Shown here: one piece after another, positions 1 to 6,823 of the stretch
Layout: each line of letters opens with the position of its first letter
Position numbering within the stretch: the stretch's first letter is position 1
Assembly: GCA_018266965.1 (NCBI GenBank)
Contig: JAFDZJ010000169.1
Span: forward strand, 1 to 9,127
Source: Bacteroidota bacterium
GTDB lineage: Bacteria; Bacteroidota; Bacteroidia; Flavobacteriales; Weeksellaceae
DNA length: 9,127 nucleotides
Direction: 5' to 3'
Notes under the pieces: model-generated
Databases searched by the model: none
What the model was told of the DNA's origin: nothing
What the model saw: only the letters and a program-made list of their open reading frames with translations
Translations under genes and position numbers: made by a program

Positions 1-985
1 CTTGGAAACGATAGACAAAGCCATGATCGGTTTGGTTTTCTACCAATGGAAGAAATCCATATTTATTGTACAGTTCTGCAACATTCAATTGTTCGGCAGT
101 TTCAACAAAATAGGCGTGTTGAATTTCTTGATCACCCATTCTTTGTTCTGGTTTTCCATTCACAAAAAGTCTTCCATCTTTTAATTGAATTTCATCTCCT
201 GCAATAGCGACACATCTTTTTACATACGGGTCTTTTCTGTCGATAGCTGTATGTACAGAGTCTTGAGGATAGTTGAAAACTACAATATCATTTCTTTGGG
301 GAGTAGAAAATTGTGCAATTCTGGAATAGGGTAATTTTACCGCATCAACATAAGATTTGGGGTCGTCTTTTGGATTTCCTTTTTCTCCTGTATCTTTTAT
401 AGTTCCTTGTAGAAATGGAATTGCTAGTGGTCTCATTGGCATTCTGTAACCATAGCTCCATTTATTAACAAAAAGAAAATCTCCAACTAACAAAGTTCTT
501 TCCATGGAACCCGTTGGGATACCAAAAGGCTGTGTTACAAATGTATGAATGATTGTTGCAAATACAACTGCAAAAGTTATAGAACCGATGAATGACTCTT
601 TTTTCTTTTCCTTTTCTTCTCCTGGGAGTAAAAATTCATCTTCGGATTTTTTTATTTCAATTTGTTTGGTGTATTGTATATAGCCCATAAATAAAAATGG
701 CAAAATCACAGTCAAAAGTTTATCAACAAATGAGTTTTTCCCAAATTTATCCATTAAATACAAATGAAAAACAGACATCATAATTGGTCCAACTATTGGC
801 AAGTATGCCATTGCAACCCACCATTTCGGATGATTGGTTTCTTTTTGTATGATGAAATAATTGTAGAAAGGTACAAATGCCAAAATAGGGTTGTGTCCCA
901 TTTTTTTGAAAAACTTCCACGAAGTTAGTCCCATCAATACCGAAAGGATAATTACATACAATGTATAGATAACAAAATAATTCAT
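1..985 (-). CDS. lepB: Signal peptidase I (LepB), 3' end cut by window edge
   Basis: This is the membrane-bound serine/lysine protease that removes signal peptides from exported proteins at the periplasmic face of the inner membrane. Reading down from the ATG at 985 gives 328 codons with no stop before the left edge, so the C-terminus is missing. Residues about 1-105 are hydrophobic segments resembling the DUF5684-type N-terminal extension of Bacteroidota LepB (HNPILAFVPFYN region). A charged linker (EDEFLLPGEEKEKKES) and a transmembrane anchor follow. The catalytic motifs are clear: PTGSMERTLLVGD with nucleophile Ser160, and YVKRCVAIAGDE with general-base Lys256. The stretch between them is longer than in E. 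coli, as is usual in this phylum. It is the last visible gene of the parA-parB-DUF5683-dapB-lepB cluster, starting 57 bases after the dapB stop. The identification is firm; the true length is unknown. Confidence 0.95.
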   Translation of the reverse strand, partial: MNYFVIYTLYVIILSVLMGLTSWKFFKKMGHNPILAFVPFYNYFIIQKETNHPKWWVAMAYLPIVGPIMMSVFHLYLMDKFGKNSFVDKLLTVILPFLFMGYIQYTKQIEIKKSEDEFLLPGEEKEKKKESFIGSITFAVVFATIIHTFVTQPFGIPTGSMERTLLVGDFLFVNKWSYGYRMPMRPLAIPFLQGTIKDTGEKGNPKDDPKSYVDAVKLPYSRIAQFSTPQRNDIVVFNYPQDSVHTAIDRKDPYVKRCVAIAGDEIQLKDGRLFVNGKPEQRMGDQEIQHAYFVETAEQLNVAELYNKYGFLPLVENQTDHGFVYRFQ

Positions 986-1042
986 ATTGTATTTTTTAAT
1001 ATTATATAGTTAGTACTTTTTATTATGATTTTGTTACAAAAG

Positions 1043-1744
1043 TTATAGACCAAGGACATCATTCATACCAAAAACACCTTGTTTGCCAACAATCCATTCT
1101 GCTGCTATTACTGCTCCAAGTGCAAAACCATTTCTGTTGTAAGCAATATGATTGATGTTGATTTCGTCCACCGAAGATTGATAAGAAACTGTATGAGTTC
1201 CGGGTACTTCATCTTCTCGTATGGCAACTATCCCAAGTTGGTTACCTTCGGTTTGATCCAATTTCCAAGATTGAAATTTGGGATTGTTTTTTATAATACC
1301 TTCTGCCATGGAAATTGCCGTACCACTAGGTGCATCTTTTTTGTGAATATGATGTATTTCTTCCAATTGTACAGAATACTCTGAAAAATTTTTCATGAGG
1401 TTTGCCAATTTTTCATTAAGTGCAAAAAATAAATTTACACCCAAACTAAAATTTGACCCATACAAAAATGCAGTTTTATTATCCAGAGCTATTTTTTCTA
1501 TCAAAGGTTTTTTCTCCAACCACCCAGTTGTACCACAGACTACGGGTATTTTGTTTTCCAAGCAGAATTTTATATTTTCAAAAGCTACCTCTGGTTGAGA
1601 AAACTCTATTACCACATCTGGTTGGTTTAGGTTTTCCAAATTGGGTGTTTCTTTTAATCGGGCGGTAATTTCGTGTCCTCTTTGAGTTGCAATTTCATCT
1701 ATTATCATGCCCATTTTACCATAACCTACCAATGCGATTTTCAT
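1043..1744 (-). CDS. dapB: 4-hydroxy-tetrahydrodipicolinate reductase
   Basis: This cytoplasmic enzyme reduces 4-hydroxy-tetrahydrodipicolinate with NAD(P)H, the second committed step towards meso-diaminopimelate (peptidoglycan) and lysine. The 233-residue protein opens with a Rossmann nucleotide-binding motif GYGKMG (residues 7-12), has CGTTG at 70-74, and carries the family signature EIHHIHKKDAPSGTA at 129-143. By alignment with E. coli DapB, His131 and Lys135 correspond to the catalytic His159 and Lys163. It is about 40 residues shorter than the E. coli enzyme (273), mainly between the Rossmann motif and CGTTG. A compact form is, to my knowledge, usual in Flavobacteriia. The ATG at 1744 sits 21 bases after the DUF5683 stop, so it is probably co-transcribed. 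Nothing suggests a defect. Confidence 0.97.
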   Translation of the reverse strand: MKIALVGYGKMGMIIDEIATQRGHEITARLKETPNLENLNQPDVVIEFSQPEVAFENIKFCLENKIPVVCGTTGWLEKKPLIEKIALDNKTAFLYGSNFSLGVNLFFALNEKLANLMKNFSEYSVQLEEIHHIHKKDAPSGTAISMAEGIIKNNPKFQSWKLDQTEGNQLGIVAIREDEVPGTHTVSYQSSVDEININHIAYNRNGFALGAVIAAEWIVGKQGVFGMNDVLGL

Positions 1745-1765
1745 GAGTTTTATTTTTTTGTAAAT

Positions 1766-2401
1766 TTAAAAATTATAACTTAAACTAAGTCCTGTTTTCA
1801 TGGATTGATTACCATATTCGTCGTAGATTACTGCTGGTTTCAAAACCAAATCCGGATCATGTCTTCCCTCGTAGAGATGAGCATCTACAACGGCATCTAC
1901 AATGTTGAGTATATAGATAAGACCAGCTATTGCAATAGCATAATCTCTTTGTCTCTTGGCTTTGTCCTGTATATTTCCTAACACTTCTTTGGTATAGACC
2001 GGATTGTTGGAAAACTCGTGAGGCAAACCATTAACAGATGCTACAAAAGCCTCTCTATAACGGTTATATTGTTTTTGGTTCCACATAGCAATCCCAACTC
2101 CTGTCCCAACACCTCCCCAAACAATTGGGATTTTCCAATATTTCTTGTTATAATATTGTCCCAAACCTGGCAATACTGCCGAATACAGACCTGCTCTGGT
2201 TGGGTTGAGGTATTTTGTTTTGGCTATTGAATTTTTTTGTTGAATTTCATCTAAAACATCTTTTTCGGTTATAGAAGTATCAATTTGAGTTCTTTTTTCT
2301 TTTGTTAATGATGAGTTGGTCTGCAAAGAGTCTTTCTTTTGAATTTGTCCAAAAGAAAAAGAGAAAATAAAAACAAAAAAAGTTGAAACAATAATCTTCA
2401 T
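1766..2401 (-). CDS. DUF5683 family exported/membrane protein
   Basis: The function is unknown. The 211-residue protein begins with a signal peptide (basic MK, then hydrophobic FFVFIFSFSFG, likely cleaved before Gln19), so it is targeted to the envelope. A polar, low-complexity stretch (20-60) leads into the DUF5683 core. That core contains NPTRAGLYSAVLPGLGQYYN (66-85), a hydrophobic Gly-rich segment at about 91-106, and a second hydrophobic segment at about 154-174 (IAIAGLIYILNIVDAVVDAHL). The C-terminus ends in aromatic-rich LSLSYNF, which would suit an outer-membrane strand, although the protein is too short for a barrel alone. Its ATG follows the parB stop with no spacer (TAAATG), implying translational coupling to the partition gene. 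This gene commonly follows parB in Flavobacteriia, so a link to envelope growth or segregation is possible but unproven. Confidence 0.85.
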   Translation of the reverse strand: MKIIVSTFFVFIFSFSFGQIQKKDSLQTNSSLTKEKRTQIDTSITEKDVLDEIQQKNSIAKTKYLNPTRAGLYSAVLPGLGQYYNKKYWKIPIVWGGVGTGVGIAMWNQKQYNRYREAFVASVNGLPHEFSNNPVYTKEVLGNIQDKAKRQRDYAIAIAGLIYILNIVDAVVDAHLYEGRHDPDLVLKPAVIYDEYGNQSMKTGLSLSYNF

Positions 2402-3289
2402 TTATCTGAGATGAGCTAAAATATTTTCCAATTCTTCTTCGGAGTTGAAATCGAGAATAATTTTACCTTTTTTTCCTTTTCCAGAAGATTTTATTTCCAC
2501 ATTGACTTCCAAAGTATCGGATAGATTTTTCTGTGCTTTTTTCAAGTGATTGGGCAAGTCTTTTATTTTTTTCTCTGTCGGGGTTTTACTATTTTTCAAT
2601 CCTTGAGCTGTTTGTTCCGCTTGTCTTACACTCAGTTGGTTTTTAATGATGGTATCGAAAAGTTGCAATTGCAAACTCTCGTCTTCCAAACTCAAAATCG
2701 CTCTACCATGTCCAGCGGAAATTTCGCCACTTCTTACAGAGTTCTGAAAGCTTGGATTTAGTTTCAACAGTCGTAGATAGTTGGTAATTGTGCTTCTTTC
2801 TTTTCCAACCCTGGTACTCAGATTTTCTTGAGTCATACCAATTTCATCTATCAATCTTTGGTAGGTAAGAGCTATTTCTATAGCATCTAGATCTTCTCTT
2901 TGTATATTTTCTACCAATGCCATTTCTAGCAATTCTTGGTCGTTTACCAATCGGATATAGGCGGGAATACTAGTAAGACCAGCCAATTTGGAGGCTCTAT
3001 ATCTTCTTTCTCCAGAAATAATTTCAAATTTTTCTCCGTCTTTTCTTAAGGTAATTGGTTGTATTACTCCAAGATTTTTGATAGACTGTGAAAGATCATT
3101 GAGTGCTTTTTCGTCGAAATAGGTTCTAGGCTGTTTAGGATTTGGGTAGATATCTTCTATGGCAATTTCCATAATGTTGCTAACCAAAGATTTGGCACCT
3201 TCGTCATTTGCAGTATTGATTGCCACTTTGGATTCCGAACTCAATATAGCTCCTAAACCTCTTCCCATGGCTCTTTTTTTATCTTTCAT
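2402..3289 (-). CDS. parB: ParB/Spo0J chromosome partition protein
   Basis: ParB is a CTP-dependent DNA clamp that loads at parS and works with ParA to segregate the chromosome origin. In 295 residues the layout is standard. A basic N-terminus (MGRGLGAIL, 8-16) is the expected ParA-stimulating region. The N-terminal CTPase domain includes GERRYRA (93-99) and ENIQRED (127-133), the nucleotide-contacting motifs. The helix-turn-helix for parS reading lies at about 141-167 (GMTQENLSTRVGKERSTITN). A basic linker (about 228-275) leads to a C-terminal dimerisation segment ending NILAHLR. I chose the ATG at 3289; an internal Met8 (ATG at 3268) is an alternative start. It lies 70 bases downstream of parA with no obvious terminator between them, so the two form one operon. 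No canonical parS was spotted in the window. Confidence 0.97.
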   Translation of the reverse strand: MKDKKRAMGRGLGAILSSESKVAINTANDEGAKSLVSNIMEIAIEDIYPNPKQPRTYFDEKALNDLSQSIKNLGVIQPITLRKDGEKFEIISGERRYRASKLAGLTSIPAYIRLVNDQELLEMALVENIQREDLDAIEIALTYQRLIDEIGMTQENLSTRVGKERSTITNYLRLLKLNPSFQNSVRSGEISAGHGRAILSLEDESLQLQLFDTIIKNQLSVRQAEQTAQGLKNSKTPTEKKIKDLPNHLKKAQKNLSDTLEVNVEIKSSGKGKKGKIILDFNSEEELENILAHLR

Positions 3290-3359
3290 TATTATTAATT
3301 CTTTAACAATTATTTGCTACAGTGCTATTTTATAGCCTGTTCAAATTTTATCGAAATAT

Positions 3360-4133
3360 TTATTTTTTTATTAATTGTTCATTTTTCATAAGAACTTCTT
3401 CCGCCAATTGCAAATATTGTACTGCACCTTTGCTTTCGGCATCGTAAGAGAGTATGCTTTCTCCAAAACTTGGTGCTTCACTTAGCCTTACATTTCTGCT
3501 TATAATAGTATCAAAAACCATTTCCGGAAAATGAGATTTCACTTCTTCTACCACTTGGTTGGAAAGTCTAAGTCTAGGATCATACATGGTTAGCAAAAGT
3601 CCTTCTATATCCAAGTTTTCATTATGAATATTTTGTACTGTTTTTATCGTATTTAGGAGTTTTCCCAAACCTTCTAGAGCGAAATATTCGCATTGGATTG
3701 GGATAACAACAGCATCTGCAGCAGTAAGTGCATTTACCGTGATAAGACCCAAACTAGGGGCACAATCTATGATTATAAAATCGTAGTCGTCTTTTATTTC
3801 AGACAAGGCGTTTTTCATCATATACTCACGATTATCTTTGTCCACTAGTTCTATTTCTGCAGCAACCAAATCTATGTGAGAAGGTATGATATCAACATTA
3901 GGCGATGTTGTCTTTTGAATACATTTTATAGGTTCAATACTATTCTCCAAAATATTATAGGTAGAATATTGCACCTCTTCTACTCCCAAACCGGAAGTAG
4001 CATTCGCTTGTGGGTCTGCATCAATCAGTAGTACTTTTTTTTCTAATACACCAAGAGCTGCAGCAAGATTAACTGCAGTAGTTGTTTTTCCTACCCCTCC
4101 TTTTTGATTAGCTACACCAATAATTTTCGCCAT
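3360..4133 (-). CDS. parA: ParA/Soj chromosome partition ATPase
   Basis: This is a Walker-type ATPase that binds the nucleoid non-specifically and, with ParB, moves newly replicated origins apart. The 257-residue protein has the deviant Walker A motif KGGVGKTT (11-18; signature Lys11 and P-loop Lys16), the A' motif LLIDADPQAN (35-44) and Walker B FIIIDCAP with Asp123. ISRNVRLSEAPSFGESI near the C-terminus is the conserved ParA-family segment. The length is normal for a chromosomal Soj-type protein, which lacks the N-terminal HTH of plasmid type Ia ParAs. This supports a chromosomal rather than plasmid partition system. It is the first gene of the minus-strand cluster, with a Bacteroidota -7-like box upstream at 4151-4158. 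Confidence 0.97.
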   Translation of the reverse strand: MAKIIGVANQKGGVGKTTTAVNLAAALGVLEKKVLLIDADPQANATSGLGVEEVQYSTYNILENSIEPIKCIQKTTSPNVDIIPSHIDLVAAEIELVDKDNREYMMKNALSEIKDDYDFIIIDCAPSLGLITVNALTAADAVVIPIQCEYFALEGLGKLLNTIKTVQNIHNENLDIEGLLLTMYDPRLRLSNQVVEEVKSHFPEMVFDTIISRNVRLSEAPSFGESILSYDAESKGAVQYLQLAEEVLMKNEQLIKK

Positions 4134-4150
4134 AAATTTTATTTAAAAAA

Positions 4151-4158
4151 CAAAAATA
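4151..4158 (-). promoter_or_regulatory. Candidate -7 box for the parA operon
   Basis: On the minus strand this reads TATTTTTG, matching the Bacteroidota -7 consensus TAnnTTTG, 17 bases upstream of the parA ATG. No TTG/TTTG at the expected -33 position was found, so support rests on one short AT-rich motif. It would drive parA-parB-DUF5683-dapB-lepB from a very short leader. Confidence 0.3.
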
Positions 4159-4232
4159 CATTTTTTTATTTCCATTGAGATTTGCATTAATTACAAAAAA
4201 AAATAACAAATTAATAATCAACCACTTGTGAT

Positions 4233-4271
4233 TAAAAAAAATTATCCACAAAAGATTTTATTTGTGGATAA
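4233..4271 (-). terminator. Possible intrinsic terminator of the tonB-like gene
   Basis: Read on the minus strand, an 11-bp perfect stem (arms 4261-4271 and 4242-4252, 8-base loop) is followed at once by eight T residues (4241-4234). This is the arrangement of a rho-independent terminator, 44 bases after the tonB-like stop. The stem has only three G:C pairs, so it is weak. The arms are also exact DnaA-box sequences, listed separately as a competing reading. Confidence 0.45.
4242..4271. repeat. Inverted pair of DnaA-box-like sequences
   Basis: TTATCCACAAA at 4242-4252 faces its exact complement TTTGTGGATAA at 4261-4271. Each contains TTATCCACA, which fits the DnaA-box consensus TTATNCACA. The site lies in an AT-rich gap between parA and the tonB-like gene. 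Partition genes are often close to the replication origin, so an origin-associated or DnaA-regulated site is conceivable. Because the two boxes are the arms of one hairpin, they count as a single coincidence, not two. No further good box was seen nearby, so the terminator reading must be weighed against this. Confidence 0.35.
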
Positions 4272-4315
4272 ATATATAATTATTGATGTTCAGCTATATT
4301 ATTCTCATTTCTTTA

Positions 4316-5137
4316 TTATTCAAAAGACATTGATATTGGAAAAGAAAAATAACTCCTTACAGATTTACCACCTATTTTTGCAGGTGTCCATTTTCCTAAA
4401 ATATTTTTCAGTACCCTTTCTGACTCTTGATTGAATTTTGCATTTTTACCTTTTATTTTGATGGTGGACATTGTTCCATCTTTTTCCACTACAAAAGTAG
4501 CTATTGCTTGTAGTGTTTCATCGGAGTTTTCAAAATTAGTAGCGTCAAATTTTTTGGAAAATTGATTTCTAAATTGGTTAATTCCTCCCACAAATTCTGC
4601 TTCCACATCAACTTTTGTTGATATTTCTTCTACATCAACTTTGGCTGGTGGCAACGGAGTAGGCAATGTTGGAGGCACAAAAACATCTCTGTTCCCTGTC
4701 AGATTATTTGTTGCCACATTTGTAATTTCTGTTGCATTATTGGAAGTAGTAGTTGTTGGCAAAACATCTTGAACTGTTACTTCCTTTGTAATATCTTTTT
4801 TAGGAGTAACTATTTCTGATGTTTTAGATTTTACTGGGTTCTGGAAGCTGGTCTTAGGAGGTAAAACTCTTGATACTCGTTCTTCCTTTATAGGAATATT
4901 TTTAAAAACAAAAATATCTTCACCGTTATCAATGTTACTTATCTTGGGTTGAAAAAAATTAAAAATAAAAGGTATAACAGACGCAACTGCAACCAAAGAC
5001 AACCCTGATAAAAGTGCATTTCTAAGTGTAATTGCTTCTTCGTTTCTAATAACATAAGCTCCATAAGATTTGTTTCTTCCTTGGAACAAAACCTCGTTGA
5101 AATGTTTTTCTTCTGATGTAAAAAATGGAAATTTCAT
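4316..5137 (-). CDS. TonB-family energy transducer
   Basis: This inner-membrane protein would pass proton-motive-force energy from ExbB/ExbD to outer-membrane TonB-dependent receptors. The 273 residues divide into four parts. A cytoplasmic N-terminus contains NEVLFQGRNKSYGAY (14-28), a motif typical of Bacteroidota TonB proteins. One transmembrane helix spans about 40-62 (ALLSGLSLVAVASVIPFIFNFF). A long periplasmic spacer rich in Thr/Asn/Lys has a short proline-rich stretch (155-165). The C-terminal TonB domain spans about 182-273, with FVGGINQF at 182-189 and the terminal W250-TPAKIGGKSV...FSFPISMSF pattern. It stands alone here, with no exbB/exbD in view, as expected for one of several TonB paralogs. 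I leave the symbol blank because paralogs cannot be told apart from sequence alone. Confidence 0.92.
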   Translation of the reverse strand: MKFPFFTSEEKHFNEVLFQGRNKSYGAYVIRNEEAITLRNALLSGLSLVAVASVIPFIFNFFQPKISNIDNGEDIFVFKNIPIKEERVSRVLPPKTSFQNPVKSKTSEIVTPKKDITKEVTVQDVLPTTTTSNNATEITNVATNNLTGNRDVFVPPTLPTPLPPAKVDVEEISTKVDVEAEFVGGINQFRNQFSKKFDATNFENSDETLQAIATFVVEKDGTMSTIKIKGKNAKFNQESERVLKNILGKWTPAKIGGKSVRSYFSFPISMSFE

Positions 5138-5169
5138 AATTGCAATATTTTAAATTAAACTAGAATTAA

Positions 5170-5196
5170 CAAAATTATTGAGCAATAAAACATCAA
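5170..5196 (-). promoter_or_regulatory. Candidate promoter of the tonB-like gene
   Basis: The minus strand shows TAATTTTG (5177-5170), a full match to TAnnTTTG, with TTG at 5196-5194 sixteen bases further upstream as a possible -33 element. The -7 box is 32 bases before the ATG at 5137. The spacing is slightly short for the Flavobacterium pattern. Confidence 0.35.
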
Positions 5197-5245
5197 TAAT
5201 TATGGTATTAATTCAAAATTCGAGCCAAAACAATTTGATTTTGAA

Positions 5246-5259
5246 AAATAATATTATTT
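5246..5259. repeat. 14-base perfect palindrome upstream of the protease gene
   Basis: AAATAATATTATTT is fully self-complementary and lies midway between the divergent tonB-like and protease genes. It could be a regulator site, but it is pure A/T in an AT-rich gap, where such palindromes can arise by chance. Confidence 0.3.
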
Positions 5260-5314
5260 GCAATTTCACTTTTTCAGGAAAACCACTTACTAAAAATAGT
5301 CTTTTCACTTATAG

Positions 5315-5341
5315 TTGATAGTGTTTTACGATATAATTTTA
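5315..5341 (+). promoter_or_regulatory. Candidate promoter of the protease/I9-like pair
   Basis: TTG at 5315-5317 and TAATTTTA at 5334-5341 approximate the Bacteroidota -33/-7 elements. The last base of the -7 box differs from TAnnTTTG, and the spacer is 16 bases. It would place transcription start near 5347, giving a leader of about 40 bases that includes the inverted repeat at 5346-5366. Confidence 0.25.
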
Positions 5342-5345
5342 CACC

Positions 5346-5366
5346 TATAAAAAATAGCTTTTTATA
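5346..5366. repeat. Inverted repeat in the protease leader
   Basis: TATAAAAA (5346-5353) and TTTTTATA (5359-5366) are perfect 8-base complements around a 5-base centre (ATAGC). They lie just downstream of the candidate -7 box, at the expected transcription start. The position suits an operator or a leader hairpin, but the all-A/T arms make chance plausible. Confidence 0.3.
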
Positions 5367-5389
5367 CTAACAACTAAAAACCATTTATC

Positions 5390-6805
5390 ATGGCAAAAGA
5401 AAACAAAAAAACAGACAAAGAATTCACTGGTAGATATTTAGTATTACTACCAGAAGGAGTTGGAGCAGAAGACTTCAAAAATCAAGTGAAAGAAGTTAGC
5501 GAATTTAAGATTAGTAAATCGACAGACTTCAAAGATGAATTTTTCACTTCCGAAGATTTAGACAAAACAGATGGTATTGTCTTGGACAAATTAGGAATTG
5601 TTATTTTAAATAACAAACCCAAAATGGATATGATGGTAAGTTCACTTTCTGAAGGAGGAAGTGGGATGATTATCGAACCTGAAAGAGTGGTACATGCCTT
5701 TAATAAATTAGATGATAATACCTCTAGTTATATTGAAGGTTACAGAGATGCTATTAATAATTTAGCAAATTCTATGCTAGGTACAGATCAATCTAGTTAT
5801 GAAGAAGAAGTTGCAGCAATAGATATAAGTTCGGTAGGTGCAACTTGGGGATTAAAAGCCACCAATGTTGTCCCACAATTAGCATTGCAATATAATCCAT
5901 ATTCTGGCAATGGAATAAAAGTAGCGGTTTTGGATACAGGGTTTGATTTTAACCATCCCGATTTTGCTGGAAGAACAATATTACAACAAAGTTTTATCAC
6001 AGGACAAGCTGCACAAGATGGTCATGGTCACGGAACACATTGTATCGGTACATCTTGTGGCCCATTAAATCCTGCGGGTAATATAGAAAGATATGGGATT
6101 GCATATAACGCCCAAATTTATGTTGGTAAAGTACTTAGTAATTCAGGAAGTGGCGCAGATGGTGGTATCCTAGCTGGAATAAATTGGGCAGTTGCTAATG
6201 GATGCGCAGTTATCAGTATGTCTTTGGGAGCAAAAAATACAGTTGCAGGATATTCTGCAGTATATGAAAACGCAGCTGTTAGGGCTATTAATCAGGGAAG
6301 TCTAATAATTGCAGCAGCAGGAAACGACTCTAACAGACCTGGTAGTATTGTTGCGGTTTCACATCCCGCAAATTGTCCATCGATAATGGCTGTTGGTGCT
6401 GTAGATTCAGCAATGAATATTGCTTATTTCTCTAATGGTGGATTATTTCCCACTTATGGAGCTGTAGATATAGCTGGACCAGGAGTAGGTGTATTTTCAT
6501 CTACAAAATTACCAACAAAATATACAAATATGAGTGGTACAAGTATGGCAACTCCACATGTTGCAGGTATTGCAGCACTTTGGGCAGAAGCTACTGGATT
6601 AAGAGGAATTAATTTATGGAATAAATTAACTTCTACTGCAAAACCACTACCTTTGCCAACAAGAGATGTTGGTACAGGATTAGTACAAGCACCAACTAAA
6701 AGAAGAATAATAATGACACCAACTCCATTTCCTCCTAGGTTTCCGTTGCCAATCCCAAGACCTATTCCTATCCCACCTACACCTCCTGTACCACCAGTGT
6801 TATAA
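5390..6805 (+). CDS. Leaderless subtilisin-like (S8) serine protease
   Basis: This is a serine endopeptidase with a complete catalytic set: Asp182 in VAVLDTG, His214 in GHGHGTHCIGT, oxyanion Asn312 in AAAGND and Ser385 in MSGTSMATPHVAG. Cys218, four residues after the His, matches the proteinase K-type HGTHC arrangement. The N-terminus (MAKENKKTDKEF) is polar and charged, so there is no signal peptide. Residues about 14-104 look like an I9-type prodomain: strand GRYLVLLP, helix AEDFKNQVKEVS, strands GIVLDKLGIVILNN, helix KPKMDMMVSSL, strand GMIIEPERV. A linker (105-150) precedes the TWGLKAT lead-in to the catalytic domain (about 150-432). The last 28 residues are an extreme proline-rich tail (15 prolines). 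No type IX secretion C-terminal domain is present. The I9-like gene starts 18 bases downstream, implying one operon. An intracellular protease is my inference; the substrate is unknown. Confidence 0.95.
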   Translation: MAKENKKTDKEFTGRYLVLLPEGVGAEDFKNQVKEVSEFKISKSTDFKDEFFTSEDLDKTDGIVLDKLGIVILNNKPKMDMMVSSLSEGGSGMIIEPERVVHAFNKLDDNTSSYIEGYRDAINNLANSMLGTDQSSYEEEVAAIDISSVGATWGLKATNVVPQLALQYNPYSGNGIKVAVLDTGFDFNHPDFAGRTILQQSFITGQAAQDGHGHGTHCIGTSCGPLNPAGNIERYGIAYNAQIYVGKVLSNSGSGADGGILAGINWAVANGCAVISMSLGAKNTVAGYSAVYENAAVRAINQGSLIIAAAGNDSNRPGSIVAVSHPANCPSIMAVGAVDSAMNIAYFSNGGLFPTYGAVDIAGPGVGVFSSTKLPTKYTNMSGTSMATPHVAGIAALWAEATGLRGINLWNKLTSTAKPLPLPTRDVGTGLVQAPTKRRIIMTPTPFPPRFPLPIPRPIPIPPTPPVPPVL

Positions 6806-6823
6806 TTTAAAATAATAAATATT

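Noticed and set aside
2..184. 60-codon plus-strand frame at the left edge
   Set aside because: It is antisense to the well-conserved lepB coding sequence and has no protein-like features of its own.
2402..4315. parS site near parAB
   Set aside because: I looked for a CACGTG-centred palindrome of the usual parS type and saw none in the window. It may lie outside.
6680..6805. Type IX secretion C-terminal domain on the protease
   Set aside because: The C-terminus is a proline-rich tail with none of the beta-rich, Gly/Lys-ended pattern of sorting domains, and there is no signal peptide for the Sec step.
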